From assembly GCA_006226775.1 (NCBI GenBank), contig SBGD01000069.1, positions 1 to 62,245 on the forward strand: a stretch of DNA of 62,245 bases, read 5' to 3'. Made by a program: the position numbers and the translations under genes. Positions 15,793-25,019 of this stretch are shown piece after piece (the stretch's first letter is position 1; each line of letters begins with the position of its first letter). The notes beneath the pieces are model-generated. The model searched no databases, was not told where the DNA came from, and saw only the letters and a program-made list of their open reading frames with translations. The DNA is from Paracoccaceae bacterium. GTDB lineage: Bacteria > Pseudomonadota > Alphaproteobacteria > Rhodobacterales > Rhodobacteraceae.

Positions 15793-18030
15793 ATGTCCCG
15801 CAGGAGCCTCACCCGCCGCGCCTTTGTCGTCGGGTCCGTCGCCGTGGCGGGCGGCGCGGCCTTCGGCGTCTACATGCTCGGCAAACCGCATGACAACCCG
15901 CTCGAGGCCACCCTCGGCCCCGGTGAGGCCGCGCTGACACCCTACGTGCGCATCGACGCGCAGGGCGTCACGCTGATCACCCCGCGCGCCGACAGCGGGC
16001 AAGGCGTCGCCCATGTGCAGGCGGCCTTTCTGGCCGAGGAACTGGATGTCGACCTCGAGGCCGTGCGGGTCGATCCCGGCCCGCCCGGCGCCGCCTATTG
16101 GAACACCGCGCTGGCCGGCGAGGCGGCGGAGTTCACCGTGCCCTCCGGCGGGCTGATGCGCGATCTCGCCGAAAGCGCGCTGGGCGCGGCGATGAAGGTG
16201 ATCGGGTTGCAGATCACCGGCGGCTCGACCACCGTGCCCGACCAGTTCGTCAAGCTGCGCGCCGCCGCCGCCTCGGCCCGCGAGACGCTGAAACAGGCCG
16301 CCGCCGCGCGCACCGGTGTGGCGCGCGACGCGCTTCGCACCGAGGCGGGGCAGGTCATCCTGCCCGACGGCACCGCCCTGCCCTATGGCGCGCTGGCCGG
16401 GGACCTGGCCGGGGTGGCGGTGGTGCAGGACGTGGCCCTGCGCCCGCCCTCGGCCTGGCGCTATATCGGCCAGCCGATGGCGCGCATCGACATGGTGGCC
16501 AAATGCACCGGCACCCAGACCTATGGCATCGACCTCGAGATCGACGGCATGGTCCACGCCGCCATCCGGCTCAACCCGGCGCAGGGCGGTGCCATGACGG
16601 GCTTCGACGCGACCCGGGCGCTGCAGATGCGCGGCGTGCAAGGCGTCGTGGCGGTCACCGGCGGCATCGCGGCGCTGGCCGACAATACCTGGCGCGCCAT
16701 GCAGGCGGCCGAGGCGGTCGAGGTCGACTGGGGCCCCGCGCCCATGCCCGCCACCATGGCGCAGCATTGGCAGGCGCTCTCGGAGGCCTTCACCGAGGAC
16801 AGACGCGACAGCCGCAAGCGCGATGACGGCGATGTCGAGACGGCGCTGGCCGGGGGCGAGGTGATCGAAGCCGAATACCGCGCGCCCTACCTCGCCCATG
16901 CGCCGCTCGAGCCGGTCAGCGCCATCGTGCGGGTGGATGATGGAAAAGCCGAGGTCTGGACCGGCACGCAGATCCCCCGCTTCGTGCAGAAGAACGTCGC
17001 GCGCATCGCCGGGATCGACCCGGAGGCGGTGACGCTGCATGCCCAGATGATGGGCGGCAGCTTCGGCCACAGGCTCGAGGACGAGGTGGTCCGGCGCGCC
17101 ACCGAAATCGCGGTGCAGAGGCCCGGCGTGCCGGTCAAGCTGACCTATTCGCGCGAAGAGGACATGACCCACGACTTCCCCCGCCAGATCGCCATGGCGC
17201 GGCTGCGCGGGCGGGTGGCTGAAGGCAGGGTCGAGGCGATGGACCTGCGCGTCGCCTGCCCCTCGGTCATGGCCTCGCAGATGGGGCGCCAGGACATGCC
17301 GGTCCCCGGCCCCGACAGCCAGATCGTCGCCGGCGCCTGGAACGCGCCCTTCGCCTTCCCGCATCACCGGGTCACCGGCTACCGGGCGCCGGAACTGGCG
17401 CCGGTCTCGTCCTGGCGCTCGGTCGGGGCCTCGCATGCCGGGTTCTTTCACAATGCCGCGCTGGACGAGTTGATCCATGCCGCCGGCGCCGATCCCATGG
17501 AAGAGCGGCTCAGGCTTTGTTCCGACCCCTTGGCGCGCAAGGTGCTGGAGGCGGTGGCCGAGATGTCGGCCTGGACCGGGCCGCTCAGTGCCGGGCGCGG
17601 GCGCGGCGTGGCGCTGACCACCAGCTTCGGCGTGCCCTGCGCCGAGGTCATCGAGGTGCGCCATACCGACGCCGGCATCCGCATCGAAAACGTCTGGGTG
17701 GCGGCGGAAGTGGGCCTCGTGGTCGACCCGGTGAATTTCGAGAACCTGGTGCAGGGCGGCGTGATTTTCGGCCTGGCCCATGCGATGAATTGCGAGATCA
17801 CCTATGAGGGCGGCATCGCCGAACAGGCGAATTTCGACAGCTATCCGGGGATGCGCCTGGCGCAGGCGCCGAAAATCGCGGTGCGCGGGCTGGAAAACGG
17901 CGCGGCGCTCCGCGGCATCGGCGAGCCGCCGGTGCCGCCCGCGGCGCCTGCGCTGGCCGGGGCGATCTTTGCCGCCACCGGCCTGCGCCTGCGCGAGATG
18001 CCCTTCAGCCGCTTCATCGATTTCGCCTAG
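15793..18030 (+). CDS. iorB: Molybdopterin-binding large subunit (IorB-like oxidoreductase)
   Basis: A 745-residue molybdenum hydroxylase subunit of the membrane- or periplasm-directed IorB/aldehyde-oxidase type. A twin-arginine signal is visible at the N-terminus (SRRSLTRRAFVVGS then a hydrophobic run). Family blocks include PYLAHAPLEPVSAIV, GGSFGHRLEDEVVRRATEIA, SWRSVGASHAGFF and, near the C-terminus, GIGEPPVPPAAPA with the catalytic-type glutamate. It partners the preceding iron-sulfur subunit. The exact substrate cannot be read from sequence. Confidence 0.88.
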   Translation: MSRRSLTRRAFVVGSVAVAGGAAFGVYMLGKPHDNPLEATLGPGEAALTPYVRIDAQGVTLITPRADSGQGVAHVQAAFLAEELDVDLEAVRVDPGPPGAAYWNTALAGEAAEFTVPSGGLMRDLAESALGAAMKVIGLQITGGSTTVPDQFVKLRAAAASARETLKQAAAARTGVARDALRTEAGQVILPDGTALPYGALAGDLAGVAVVQDVALRPPSAWRYIGQPMARIDMVAKCTGTQTYGIDLEIDGMVHAAIRLNPAQGGAMTGFDATRALQMRGVQGVVAVTGGIAALADNTWRAMQAAEAVEVDWGPAPMPATMAQHWQALSEAFTEDRRDSRKRDDGDVETALAGGEVIEAEYRAPYLAHAPLEPVSAIVRVDDGKAEVWTGTQIPRFVQKNVARIAGIDPEAVTLHAQMMGGSFGHRLEDEVVRRATEIAVQRPGVPVKLTYSREEDMTHDFPRQIAMARLRGRVAEGRVEAMDLRVACPSVMASQMGRQDMPVPGPDSQIVAGAWNAPFAFPHHRVTGYRAPELAPVSSWRSVGASHAGFFHNAALDELIHAAGADPMEERLRLCSDPLARKVLEAVAEMSAWTGPLSAGRGRGVALTTSFGVPCAEVIEVRHTDAGIRIENVWVAAEVGLVVDPVNFENLVQGGVIFGLAHAMNCEITYEGGIAEQANFDSYPGMRLAQAPKIAVRGLENGAALRGIGEPPVPPAAPALAGAIFAATGLRLREMPFSRFIDFA

Positions 18031-18042
18031 CTCCGGGGGGCC

Positions 18043-18112
18043 GATCCATCAATGGATCAGGGGCGGGCGCCGATCCATCAATGGATCGGTGCCGATCTGT
18101 CGACAGATCGGC
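18043..18112. terminator. Three palindromes between convergent iorB and sdaA
   Basis: Two copies of CGATCCATCAATGGATC (18043-18058 and 18070-18089) and one perfect 22-base palindrome centred on GTCGAC (18091-18112) fill the 90 bases between the stop codons of iorB and sdaA. None has a strong T run. Their position and symmetry suggest two-way termination or mRNA 3'-end protection. A similar pair sits at 46497-46540, also between converging genes. Confidence 0.7.
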
Positions 18113-18120
18113 GCCCCGCC

Positions 18121-19530
18121 TCAGCACTCCGGCAGGTTGACCGCGATGCCGCCCTGCGAGGTTTCCTTGTATTTCTCGCTCATGTCGCGCCCGGTTTCCA
18201 GCATCACCCGGATGCAATTGTCCAGCGGCATGAAATGCTGGCCATCGCCGCGCAGCGCGAGGCTGGCCGCCGAGACCGCCTTGATCGCGCCCAGCGCATT
18301 GCGCTCGATGCAGGGCACCTGCACCAGCCCCGCCGCCGGATCGCAGGTCATGCCGAGGTGATGCTCCAGCGCGATCTCGGCGGCATTCTCGACCTGTTCG
18401 TTGCTGCCGCCCAGCGCGGCGCAAAGCCCGGCGGCGGCCATCGAGGAAGCCGATCCCACCTCGCCCTGGCAGCCCACCTCGGCGCCGGAGATCGAGGCAT
18501 TGTGCTTGATCAGCCCGCCGATCGCCGCGGCCACCAGCAGCAACTCGCGACAGCCCTCGCGCGTGGCGCCGACGCAATGGTCGCGGTAATAGCGCAGCAC
18601 CGAAGGCACCACCCCCGCCGCGCCATTGGTGGGCGAGGTGACGACGCGGCCCCCGGCGGCGTTTTCCTCGTTCACCGCCATGGCATAGACGCTCATCCAG
18701 TCGTTGGCCTGGTGCGGCTGGGCCTGGTTGCGGCCGCGCTCGGCCAGAAGCTGGTCATGGATCGCCTTGGCCCGGCGCCGGACCTGAAGCCCGCCGGGCA
18801 GGATGCCCTCCTGCGCCAGCCCGCGGTCGATGCAGGCGTCCATCGCGCCGAGGATCCGGTCGATCCCGGCGGCCAGACCGGCGCCGTGCAGCACGGTCTC
18901 GTTGGCGCGTTTCATCTCGGCAATGCTCAGCCCCGAGGCCTTGCCCATGGCCAGCATGGCGCGGGCCGAGCCGAAGGGATAGGGAAAGTCATGCGCCTCC
19001 TTCCGCGCGGCCAGGTTCACCGGATCGTCGTGCTGCGCCTGCAGTTCCGCGGCGGTCACGACAAAGCCGCCGCCGACGGAGTAATAGGTCTGCTGATGAT
19101 AGCCGTTGCCCGCCGCGTCGAAGGCCCGCAGCACCATGCCGTTGGCATGGCCCTCCAGCGGCGGGCCGTAGTCGAAGACCAGATCGCGCGCCGGATCGAA
19201 GACCAGATCGCCCAGGCCCTCGGGCCGCACCAGGCCGTCGCGCCGCACCTCGGCCTCCAGCGCATCGGCCTCGGCCGGGTCGAGCGTGTCGGGCCGCAGT
19301 CCGCAGAACCCCAGGATCACCGCCCGGTCGGTGGCATGGCCCTTGCCGGTAAAGGCCAGCGAGCCATGCAATCGCGCCTCCAGCCGGTGCAACTGCCCCG
19401 CGCCGGGGATCTTCTCGGCGCCGCCGCGCAGGTCGTCGAGAAAGCGCGCCGCGGCCAGCATCGGCCCCATGGTATGCGACGAGGACGGGCCGATGCCCAG
19501 CTTGAAGATATCGAAGACCGACAGGAACAT
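18121..19530 (-). CDS. sdaA: L-serine ammonia-lyase, iron-sulfur dependent
   Basis: A 469-residue single-chain L-serine deaminase. It opens with [20 protein letters not shown], the hallmark of the beta domain. It later has [34 protein letters not shown] and [19 protein letters not shown], whose cysteines coordinate the [4Fe-4S] cluster. It turns L-serine into pyruvate and ammonia. The start at 19530 is preferred; upstream in-frame sequence (to 19629) has no similarity. It ends eight bases from the palindromes. Confidence 0.95.
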   Translation of the reverse strand: MFLSVFDIFKLGIGPSSSHTMGPMLAAARFLDDLRGGAEKIPGAGQLHRLEARLHGSLAFTGKGHATDRAVILGFCGLRPDTLDPAEADALEAEVRRDGLVRPEGLGDLVFDPARDLVFDYGPPLEGHANGMVLRAFDAAGNGYHQQTYYSVGGGFVVTAAELQAQHDDPVNLAARKEAHDFPYPFGSARAMLAMGKASGLSIAEMKRANETVLHGAGLAAGIDRILGAMDACIDRGLAQEGILPGGLQVRRRAKAIHDQLLAERGRNQAQPHQANDWMSVYAMAVNEENAAGGRVVTSPTNGAAGVVPSVLRYYRDHCVGATREGCRELLLVAAAIGGLIKHNASISGAEVGCQGEVGSASSMAAAGLCAALGGSNEQVENAAEIALEHHLGMTCDPAAGLVQVPCIERNALGAIKAVSAASLALRGDGQHFMPLDNCIRVMLETGRDMSEKYKETSQGGIAVNLPEC

Positions 19531-19718
19531 CTCGGCACCCCTTTCGCGGCGAAGGTGGAATCCGGCAGGGGCCGGACCGAAGGACAGGGCATGGATGACA
19601 CGAGACGCCGCGCCCTGCCAGCAGTTCATGCCCGCCGCGCCCGGCCCGTCCCGCCTGAAAACGACGCGCCACCCGCGAAACCCGCAGCACCCCGCCCCCT
19701 CCGCCCGCTCGGAACCTC

Positions 19719-19739
19719 ATCCCGGACCTGATCCGGGAT
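19719..19739. repeat. Single REP-like palindrome
   Basis: A 21-base perfect palindrome except for its central base, ATCCCGGACCTGATCCGGGA plus a final T, in the gap between the divergent sdaA and gamma-carbonic anhydrase genes. It matches the unit found in pairs at 8648-8711 and 42291-42357. The rest of the gap holds no gene. Confidence 0.75.
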
Positions 19740-19826
19740 CTCCCCCGCCCGCCGCTCTGCGCGGCATCTGGCCTTCCGCGGGCGGGAGGGCTAGACAGGC
19801 CAAGCCCTGCACAGAAGGAGGAACAG

Positions 19827-20351
19827 ATGCCGGTCTGCCAACTTGGCCCTCATGCGCCGAATTATGCCGCGGACGATCACTGGATCGCGCCCAATGCCTA
19901 TGTGATCGGCAATGTGACGCTCGGGCGCGATGTCGGCGTCTGGTTCGCCGCCACGATCCGCGGCGACAACGATCCGATCACCATCGGCGACCGCACCAAT
20001 GTCCAGGACGGCGCGGTGCTGCATTCCGATCCCGGATCGCCGCTGACCATCGGCTCGGACGTCACCATCGGCCACGGCGCCATCGTGCATGGCTGCACCC
20101 TGGGCGATACCTCGCTGATCGGCATGGGCGCCACCATCCTCAACGGCGCAAGGATCGGCCGGAACTGCATCGTCGGTGCCAATGCGCTGGTGACCGAAGG
20201 CAAGGAGTTCCCCGACAACAGCCTGATCGTCGGCGCCCCGGCCAAGGCGGTGCGGACGCTCGACGAGGCAGCGATCGAGGGCCTGCGCAAATCCGCCGAA
20301 GGCTACGTGGCGCGGATGAAGCAGTTCCGCAGCGAGTTCACGCCGCTCTGA
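19827..20351 (+). CDS. Gamma-carbonic anhydrase / PaaY-YrdA family protein
   Basis: A 174-residue left-handed beta-helix protein of hexapeptide repeats (for example NVTLGRDVGVW, VTIGHGAIVHGC). Metal-ligand-type histidines occur in VLHSDPG and IGHGAIVHGCTLG, and RGDN is present as in gamma-type carbonic anhydrases. AGAAGGAGGAACAG gives a strong ribosome-binding site. Members of this family may be true carbonic anhydrases or have other hydrolase or transferase roles, so the activity is tentative. Confidence 0.88.
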   Translation: MPVCQLGPHAPNYAADDHWIAPNAYVIGNVTLGRDVGVWFAATIRGDNDPITIGDRTNVQDGAVLHSDPGSPLTIGSDVTIGHGAIVHGCTLGDTSLIGMGATILNGARIGRNCIVGANALVTEGKEFPDNSLIVGAPAKAVRTLDEAAIEGLRKSAEGYVARMKQFRSEFTPL

Positions 20352-20367
20352 CGGCAGCCTGCGAAAA

Positions 20368-20399
20368 GGGGGCGCTGCGTGATCCGACGCAGCGCCCCC
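20368..20399. terminator. Two-way terminator between carbonic anhydrase and tal
   Basis: A 13-bp perfect stem (GGGGGCGCTGCGT paired with ACGCAGCGCCCCC) around a six-base loop, preceded by AAAA and followed by TTCCC. It lies between the converging ends of the gamma-carbonic anhydrase gene and the transaldolase gene, and suits termination in both directions. Confidence 0.8.
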
Positions 20400-20451
20400 C
20401 TTCCCTTGCATAAGGCGCGCGAGATCGCGCGGCCTGTTGTGCGCAGCCGTG

Positions 20452-21396
20452 CTACCCCATCTTCTCGGCGACCAGCGCGATCAGCTTCTTGTGGTCGGCG
20501 TCGAAGTTGCGGATGCCCTCGGCCAGTTTCTCGGTCGCCATGGCATCGGCGTTGACCTCCCAGCGGAAAGTGGCCTCGTCCATCGTGACCGGCGCCATGC
20601 CGCTGGCCTTGTCCGGCGAGAGCACCCGCGGCAGGTCCGAGGTATCGGCGGCCAGTTCGTCCAGCAGCTTGGGCGAGATCGTCAGGTTGTCGCAGCCCGC
20701 CAGCGCCTTGATCTGGCCGGTGTTGCGGAAGGACGCGCCCATGACCACGGTCTTTATGCCGTTCGACTTGTAGTAGTCATAGATCGCGCGCACCGATTTG
20801 ACGCCCGGATCCTCGTCGGGCGCATAGCCCTCGACGCCCTCGGCCTTCTTGTACCAATCGGTAATCCGGCCCACGAAGGGCGAGATCAGGAAAGCCCCGG
20901 CATCGGCGCAGGCCACCGCCTGGGCCATGGAGAACAGCAGCGTCAGGTTGCAGTCGATGCCCTCCTTCTGAAGCACTTCCGCCGCGCGGATGCCCTCCCA
21001 GGTCGAGGCCAGCTTGATCAGGATGCGCTCTTTCCCGATGCCGCGCGCGGCGTAGTCGGCGATGATGGCATGGGCGCGGGCGACCGAGGCTTGGGTGTCA
21101 AACGACAGGCAGGCGTCGACCTCGGTCGAGACCCGGCCCGGCACCAGCCGGGTCAGTTCCGCGCCGACCGCGACGGTCAGCGTCTCGGTCACCGCCTCGG
21201 GGGATTTGCCGGCCTTGCGCCCGGCCTCGATCTCGCGCGTGATCAGGTCGGCCGAGGCCGGATCCTTCAGCGCGCCCAGCACCAGCGAGGGGTTGGTGGT
21301 GCAATCGACCGGTTCGTACTTGCGGACCGCGGCGACCTCGCCGGTATCGGCGACCACCACGGTCATCTCTCTGAGTTGGTCCAGGACATTGGTCAT
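20452..21396 (-). CDS. tal: Transaldolase (TalB type)
   Basis: A 314-residue class I transaldolase, close to the 317 residues of E. coli TalB. It has the motifs [11 protein letters not shown] near the N-terminus, the Schiff-base lysine in [12 protein letters not shown], and [34 protein letters not shown] and [12 protein letters not shown]. It moves a dihydroxyacetone unit between sugar phosphates in the non-oxidative pentose phosphate pathway. It is divergent from fbp. Its ribosome-binding site lies within one arm of a 12-bp inverted repeat (21400-21411), see below. A far longer upstream open frame is an artefact. Confidence 0.96.
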   Translation of the reverse strand: MTNVLDQLREMTVVVADTGEVAAVRKYEPVDCTTNPSLVLGALKDPASADLITREIEAGRKAGKSPEAVTETLTVAVGAELTRLVPGRVSTEVDACLSFDTQASVARAHAIIADYAARGIGKERILIKLASTWEGIRAAEVLQKEGIDCNLTLLFSMAQAVACADAGAFLISPFVGRITDWYKKAEGVEGYAPDEDPGVKSVRAIYDYYKSNGIKTVVMGASFRNTGQIKALAGCDNLTISPKLLDELAADTSDLPRVLSPDKASGMAPVTMDEATFRWEVNADAMATEKLAEGIRNFDADHKKLIALVAEKMG

Positions 21397-21399
21397 GTC

Positions 21400-21514
21400 G
21401 ATCTCCCCTGTGGCATCAGCCATTGCATGTGGTCCGGGCAGGCCGGTCGGCGGAACGCGCGGCTGCGTCCGCGGGTGCCGATCCGCGCCCCTTTGGCGGG
21501 TTACAGGGGAGATC
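21400..21514 (-). promoter_or_regulatory. Inverted repeat able to mask the tal ribosome-binding site
   Basis: In the tal leader (minus strand) GATCTCCCCTGT at 21514-21503 is exactly complementary to ACAGGGGAGATC at 21411-21400, and the latter contains the Shine-Dalgarno AGGGGAG just before the ATG at 21396. The 91 bases between them are GC-rich and can fold on their own. If transcription starts upstream of 21514, the 12-bp stem would block translation, suggesting a regulated leader. The pairing is seen directly; the regulatory role is inferred. Confidence 0.5.
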
Positions 21515-21813
21515 CATCCCAATTTGCCCGCCGCGTCAATGGCGATGACCCGATTGCGCGCGGTTTTGATCGCATCGGGCACCACGGCGACGGGCACAAC
21601 GCAGAAAGCCCGAGGATGCGCGCGACAGACCGCGACCCCCATGCTATAGGGCAGGCAAAAGGGACAGATACCGCAAACAATGTGCCATCCGCCGCCAATC
21701 GCCGGGCCGAGCGCCGCCGGGGTCTTTGCCCCCGGTGCCCGCCGCCCGTGGCGCCGGCCGAGGCCCCGCGCCCTGCCGAAACCGCTTCCTGTCAAGCCGA
21801 GGACCCTTCGACC
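21515..21813. other. Divergent tal/fbp promoter region
   Basis: No convincing gene. This stretch must hold the tal and fbp promoters. A possible fbp -10-like TATAGG lies near 21644 (CATGCTATAGGGCAGG), but no good -35 goes with it. The rest is GC-rich without an obvious operator. A long open frame entering fbp from upstream has no similarity before the fbp start. Confidence 0.35.
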
Positions 21814-22797
21814 ATGACCATGCCGACCCTGAGACGCTTTCTGACCAGCCAGGCCCAGCCCGCGCTCGATCCCAACCTGATCTTCCTGCTGGAAGACGTG
21901 GCCGCGGCCTGCCGGGTGATCGCCCGGCACATCCGCGACGCGGCCTTCGAGGGCAACCGCGGCGCGATGGACAGCACCAACGTCCAGGGCGAGGTGCAAA
22001 AGAAGCTCGATGTCATCGCCGACCGGGAGTTTGCCCGGATCTGTTCCAATTCGCCGCGGCTGGCCGCGCTGGTCAGCGAGGAGGTCGAGGAGGTCACCTG
22101 GCTCAAGGACCCCGAGGAAGGCGATTACCTGCTCTATTACGATCCGCTGGACGGCTCGTCCAATATCGACGTCAACCTGACCGTCGGCTCGATCTTCTCG
22201 ATCTGCCAGGTCGACCGTGACGGCAACCGCGAGGTGCTGATCCCCGGCAACCGGCAGATCTGTTCGGGCTATGCCGCCTACGGGCCGACGACGATGCTGG
22301 TGCTGTCCACCGGCCAGGGCGTCCACGGCTTCACCAGCGAACGCGGCACCGGCGATTTCCGCCTGACCCACCCGGAGATGACGATCCCCGCCGAGACCTC
22401 GGAATTTGCCATCAATGCCTCGCGCTTCCGGCTCTGGGACGAGCCGGTGCGCCGCTATGTCACCGAGGTACGCGCAGGCAAGGAAGGCCCGCGGAAGCGC
22501 GATTTCAACATGCGCTGGACCGCCTCGATGGTGGCCGACGTCCACCGCATCCTGGTCCGCGGCGGCATCTTCATCTATCCCGCCGATACCGACAACCGCC
22601 ACGACGGCGGCAAGCTGCGGCTGCTCTACGAGGCCAACCCGATGGCCTTCCTGATCGAACAGGCCGGCGGCGCGGCGCTGGACGGTCACGCCCGCCTGCT
22701 CGACCTGCAGCCCGAGCGGCCGCACCAGCGGGTGCCGGTGATCCTCGGCTCGAAGGACGAGGTGGAGCGGCTCAGGGACTACCACGCCGCCGGCTGA
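21814..22797 (+). CDS. fbp: Fructose-1,6-bisphosphatase class 1
   Basis: A 327-residue enzyme that hydrolyses fructose 1,6-bisphosphate in gluconeogenesis. The metal and substrate site is visible as [12 protein letters not shown] with the preceding acidic [11 protein letters not shown]. Also visible are [34 protein letters not shown], and [21 protein letters not shown] near the C-terminus. ATG 21814 was chosen at the start of similarity; MPTL six bases later is an alternative. It is divergent from transaldolase, pairing two sugar-phosphate enzymes. Confidence 0.95.
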   Translation: MTMPTLRRFLTSQAQPALDPNLIFLLEDVAAACRVIARHIRDAAFEGNRGAMDSTNVQGEVQKKLDVIADREFARICSNSPRLAALVSEEVEEVTWLKDPEEGDYLLYYDPLDGSSNIDVNLTVGSIFSICQVDRDGNREVLIPGNRQICSGYAAYGPTTMLVLSTGQGVHGFTSERGTGDFRLTHPEMTIPAETSEFAINASRFRLWDEPVRRYVTEVRAGKEGPRKRDFNMRWTASMVADVHRILVRGGIFIYPADTDNRHDGGKLRLLYEANPMAFLIEQAGGAALDGHARLLDLQPERPHQRVPVILGSKDEVERLRDYHAAG

Positions 22798-22800
22798 TCC

Positions 22801-22832
22801 GGCGCCCGGCGTCCGCCCGCGCGGCGGGCGCC
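22801..22832. terminator. Hairpin between convergent fbp and GntR genes
   Basis: GGCGCCCG (22801-22808) pairs with CGGGCGCC (22825-22832), with a further CCGC/GCGG pairing inside. It lies three bases after the fbp stop and five before the GntR gene end, so it can serve both strands. No T run is present. Confidence 0.6.
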
Positions 22833-22837
22833 CTGCC

Positions 22838-23518
22838 CTACTCGAAGTATTCCGAATGGGTCTCGTGGATCTCGCGGACCGTATCGTCAAGCCGCGCCAG
22901 GTGGCGTTTCATCGCCGAGCGCGCCTTTTTCACCGAGCCCGCCTCCAGCGCCGCGGCGATGGCGTGGTGATCGGACAGCACCGCCGCGGGTTCGTTCACC
23001 CGGCCGAAGCTGAGCTTGCACAGCCGGTCGACCACGCGCTTGCATTGCTCGATGGTGGTGAAGGCCAGCGCATTGCCGCCCAGCTCGCAGATCAGGCGGT
23101 GGTACTCGTAATCCAGCGCATGAAGCGCGTCGGGCTTGCCGGTGTCGATCGCCTCGACCTGCCGGGCGAGGTTGTCCTGCAAGCGCTCATGGCGCGGCGC
23201 GTCCCAGACCGCGCAGGCGCGCTCGACCACCTCGAGCTCGACCGCGAGGCGGATGAAACGGGCATTGTCGATCTCCGGCAGCGAGAATCCGCGCACCTCG
23301 GTGGCACGTTGCGGGCGGATCGTCAGCAGCCCGAGGTTGCCCAGCCGGTTGAAGGCATCGCGCACCGGCTGGCGCGACACGCCCATGCGACTGGCCACCT
23401 CGGCCTCGGAAATCCGCGTGCCCGGCAGAAGCTCGAGGCTCTGGACCGCGCTGTACAGGCTGTCGAAGACCATGTCCGTCGTGGTGCGCTGTTCTGTCGG
23501 ATCGATGGTTGTCTGCAT
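22838..23518 (-). CDS. GntR-family (FCD) regulator of the TRAP cluster
   Basis: A 226-residue FadR-subfamily regulator. The winged-helix part includes [20 protein letters not shown] followed by [20 protein letters not shown]. The C-terminal helical FCD domain has the metal- or ligand-binding pattern with D-x3-H ([10 protein letters not shown]) and H in [26 protein letters not shown] precedes ATG 23518. It is divergent from the TRAP genes and probably controls them in response to the transported acid or its product. Confidence 0.9.
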   Translation of the reverse strand: MQTTIDPTEQRTTTDMVFDSLYSAVQSLELLPGTRISEAEVASRMGVSRQPVRDAFNRLGNLGLLTIRPQRATEVRGFSLPEIDNARFIRLAVELEVVERACAVWDAPRHERLQDNLARQVEAIDTGKPDALHALDYEYHRLICELGGNALAFTTIEQCKRVVDRLCKLSFGRVNEPAAVLSDHHAIAAALEAGSVKKARSAMKRHLARLDDTVREIHETHSEYFE

Positions 23519-23968
23519 GTGTTCCCTCCCAGGCCACCTTTCGGTCAACATCCCTGGCGCAGTTGCACATGCCAGGGCGCTTGTCTGCATCCCCTGCCCC
23601 CGCTGCGGCGGGATGTCCCATTGCGTTCCGGGTGCAGATTTTTTCTTGACATGCCTGGGATACTAGTCCCCTTTAGGAGCAAGTCAACGCTCAAGACAGA
23701 ATCCGCGAAAGCCCGGGCCGGGGCACGCGACACGGAAAGGAAATGCGACGACGGGACGGCAGGCGGGATCGCCGGCGCACCACGGGATGGGGGCGCCGCA
23801 CCGCAGGAACACCCCATTGCCGCGACACGGCGAGGCGTCGGGTGCCGCGGCACGCGACATCGACACATCTCAACGAAGCGTCCGAAGGCCGGCACGAGAC
23901 CGACCGGGACGGCCCATTCGACGACCGGTTACGAAACCCAAGTTACGAAACCCAAGGGAGGACCACAT
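23519..23968. promoter_or_regulatory. GntR/TRAP divergent regulatory region
   Basis: No gene is supported in these 450 bases. A TTGACA at 23646-23651 is followed by the near-palindrome TGGGATACTAGTCCC (23656-23670), a plausible GntR-family operator overlapping the dctP promoter; the -10 is poor. A perfect 14-bp tandem repeat of TTACGAAACCCAAG occupies 23929-23956, directly before the dctP ribosome-binding site GGGAGGA. The bases between are GC-rich and unremarkable. Confidence 0.45.
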
Positions 23969-24952
23969 ATGTACCACAAACCAATCGCATCGCTTCTTGC
24001 CACCGTCGCCGCGGTGTCCATGCTCGCCTCGGCGGCGGATGCTGCCAACTGGCGCGGCTGGAACATCCACGTCGACGGCTATCCCAATACCGTCGCCATG
24101 GACAAGTTCGCCGAGCTGCTCGACGAGAAGACCGGCGGCGAGATCACCCTGCAGATGTTCCACGGCGGCACCCTGGGCAGCCAGCCCGATGCCATCGAGC
24201 AGGTCCGCCTCGGCGGGCTCGAGATCGGCAACTTCAACCTCGGACCCATCGGCCCGATCGCGCCCGAGGCCAATGTCGTCTCGCTGCCCTTCATCTTCAA
24301 GGACGTGGACCACATGTTCCGCGTGCTCAACGGCGAGGCGGGCGAAAAGATCGCCGAGGGCATGGCCGCCAAGGGCCTGGTGCCGCTGGCCTGGTACGAT
24401 GCCGGCGCGCGGTCGTTCTACAATGGCGCCAAGCCGATCAACACCCCCGAGGACGTGGCCGGCATGAAGGTGCGGGTGATGAACAACGACCTCTATTCGG
24501 GGATGATTTCCGAACTGGGCGGCAACCCCTCGCCGATGGCCTTTGCCGAGGTCTACCAGTCGCTCAAGACCGGCGTGGTGGACGGGGCCGAGAACAACTG
24601 GCCGTCCTATGAATCCACCGGGCATTACGAGGTCGCGGGCTATTACTCGCTCAGCCAGCACCTGATCATCCCGGAATGCGTCTGCGTCAATGCCGATGCC
24701 TACAATGCCCTCACCGACGACATGAAGGCGGCGGTCAAGGAGGCGGCGATGGAATCGGCCGACCTGCAGCGCCAGCTCTGGAACGAGCGCGAGACCGCGA
24801 GCCGCAAGCTCGTCGAGGAGGCCGGCGTCCAGACCAACGCCATCGAGAACAAGGCGCCGTTCCAGGATGCCATGGTGCCGGTCTACGAGGGCTACCTCGC
24901 GGACAACCCCGACCTGCGGCCGCTGGTCGAGCTGATCCAGGCCACCGACTAG
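23969..24952 (+). CDS. dctP: TRAP transporter substrate-binding protein DctP
   Basis: A 327-residue periplasmic binding protein. A signal peptide ends near AADAANW (residues 22-28). Family features include GGTLGSQPDAIEQVRLGGLE, the arginine-containing KVRVMNNDLYSGMISELGGN that usually contacts the carboxylate of the ligand, and FAEVYQSLKTGVVDGAENNW. It binds an organic acid for the DctQ/DctM membrane pair. The adjacent 2-hydroxyacid dehydrogenase hints at a hydroxy- or keto-acid. Confidence 0.93.
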   Translation: MYHKPIASLLATVAAVSMLASAADAANWRGWNIHVDGYPNTVAMDKFAELLDEKTGGEITLQMFHGGTLGSQPDAIEQVRLGGLEIGNFNLGPIGPIAPEANVVSLPFIFKDVDHMFRVLNGEAGEKIAEGMAAKGLVPLAWYDAGARSFYNGAKPINTPEDVAGMKVRVMNNDLYSGMISELGGNPSPMAFAEVYQSLKTGVVDGAENNWPSYESTGHYEVAGYYSLSQHLIIPECVCVNADAYNALTDDMKAAVKEAAMESADLQRQLWNERETASRKLVEEAGVQTNAIENKAPFQDAMVPVYEGYLADNPDLRPLVELIQATD

Positions 24953-24969
24953 GCCCGATCCGACACCCT

Positions 24970-24994
24970 GCCCCGGCGGAGGCACCGCCGGGGC
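24970..24994 (+). terminator. Intercistronic hairpin after dctP
   Basis: GCCCCGGCGG pairs perfectly with CCGCCGGGGC around a five-base loop, in the 67 bases between dctP and dctQ. With no T run it more likely protects the 3' end of the abundant dctP message or attenuates downstream expression than stops it fully. A comparable hairpin follows the ABC binding-protein gene at 35826-35854. Confidence 0.6.
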
Positions 24995-25019
24995 GCGCTC
25001 ATGCCCCGGGAGAGGCTTC

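Noticed and set aside
18043-18112. CRISPR-like repeat array
   Set aside because: The units are palindromes of different sequence with no spacers of constant length and no cas genes.
20437-22797. Fusion-like long frame running from antisense of tal into fbp
   Set aside because: Only the part from 21814 resembles a protein family; the upstream part is the shadow of tal and non-coding leader.
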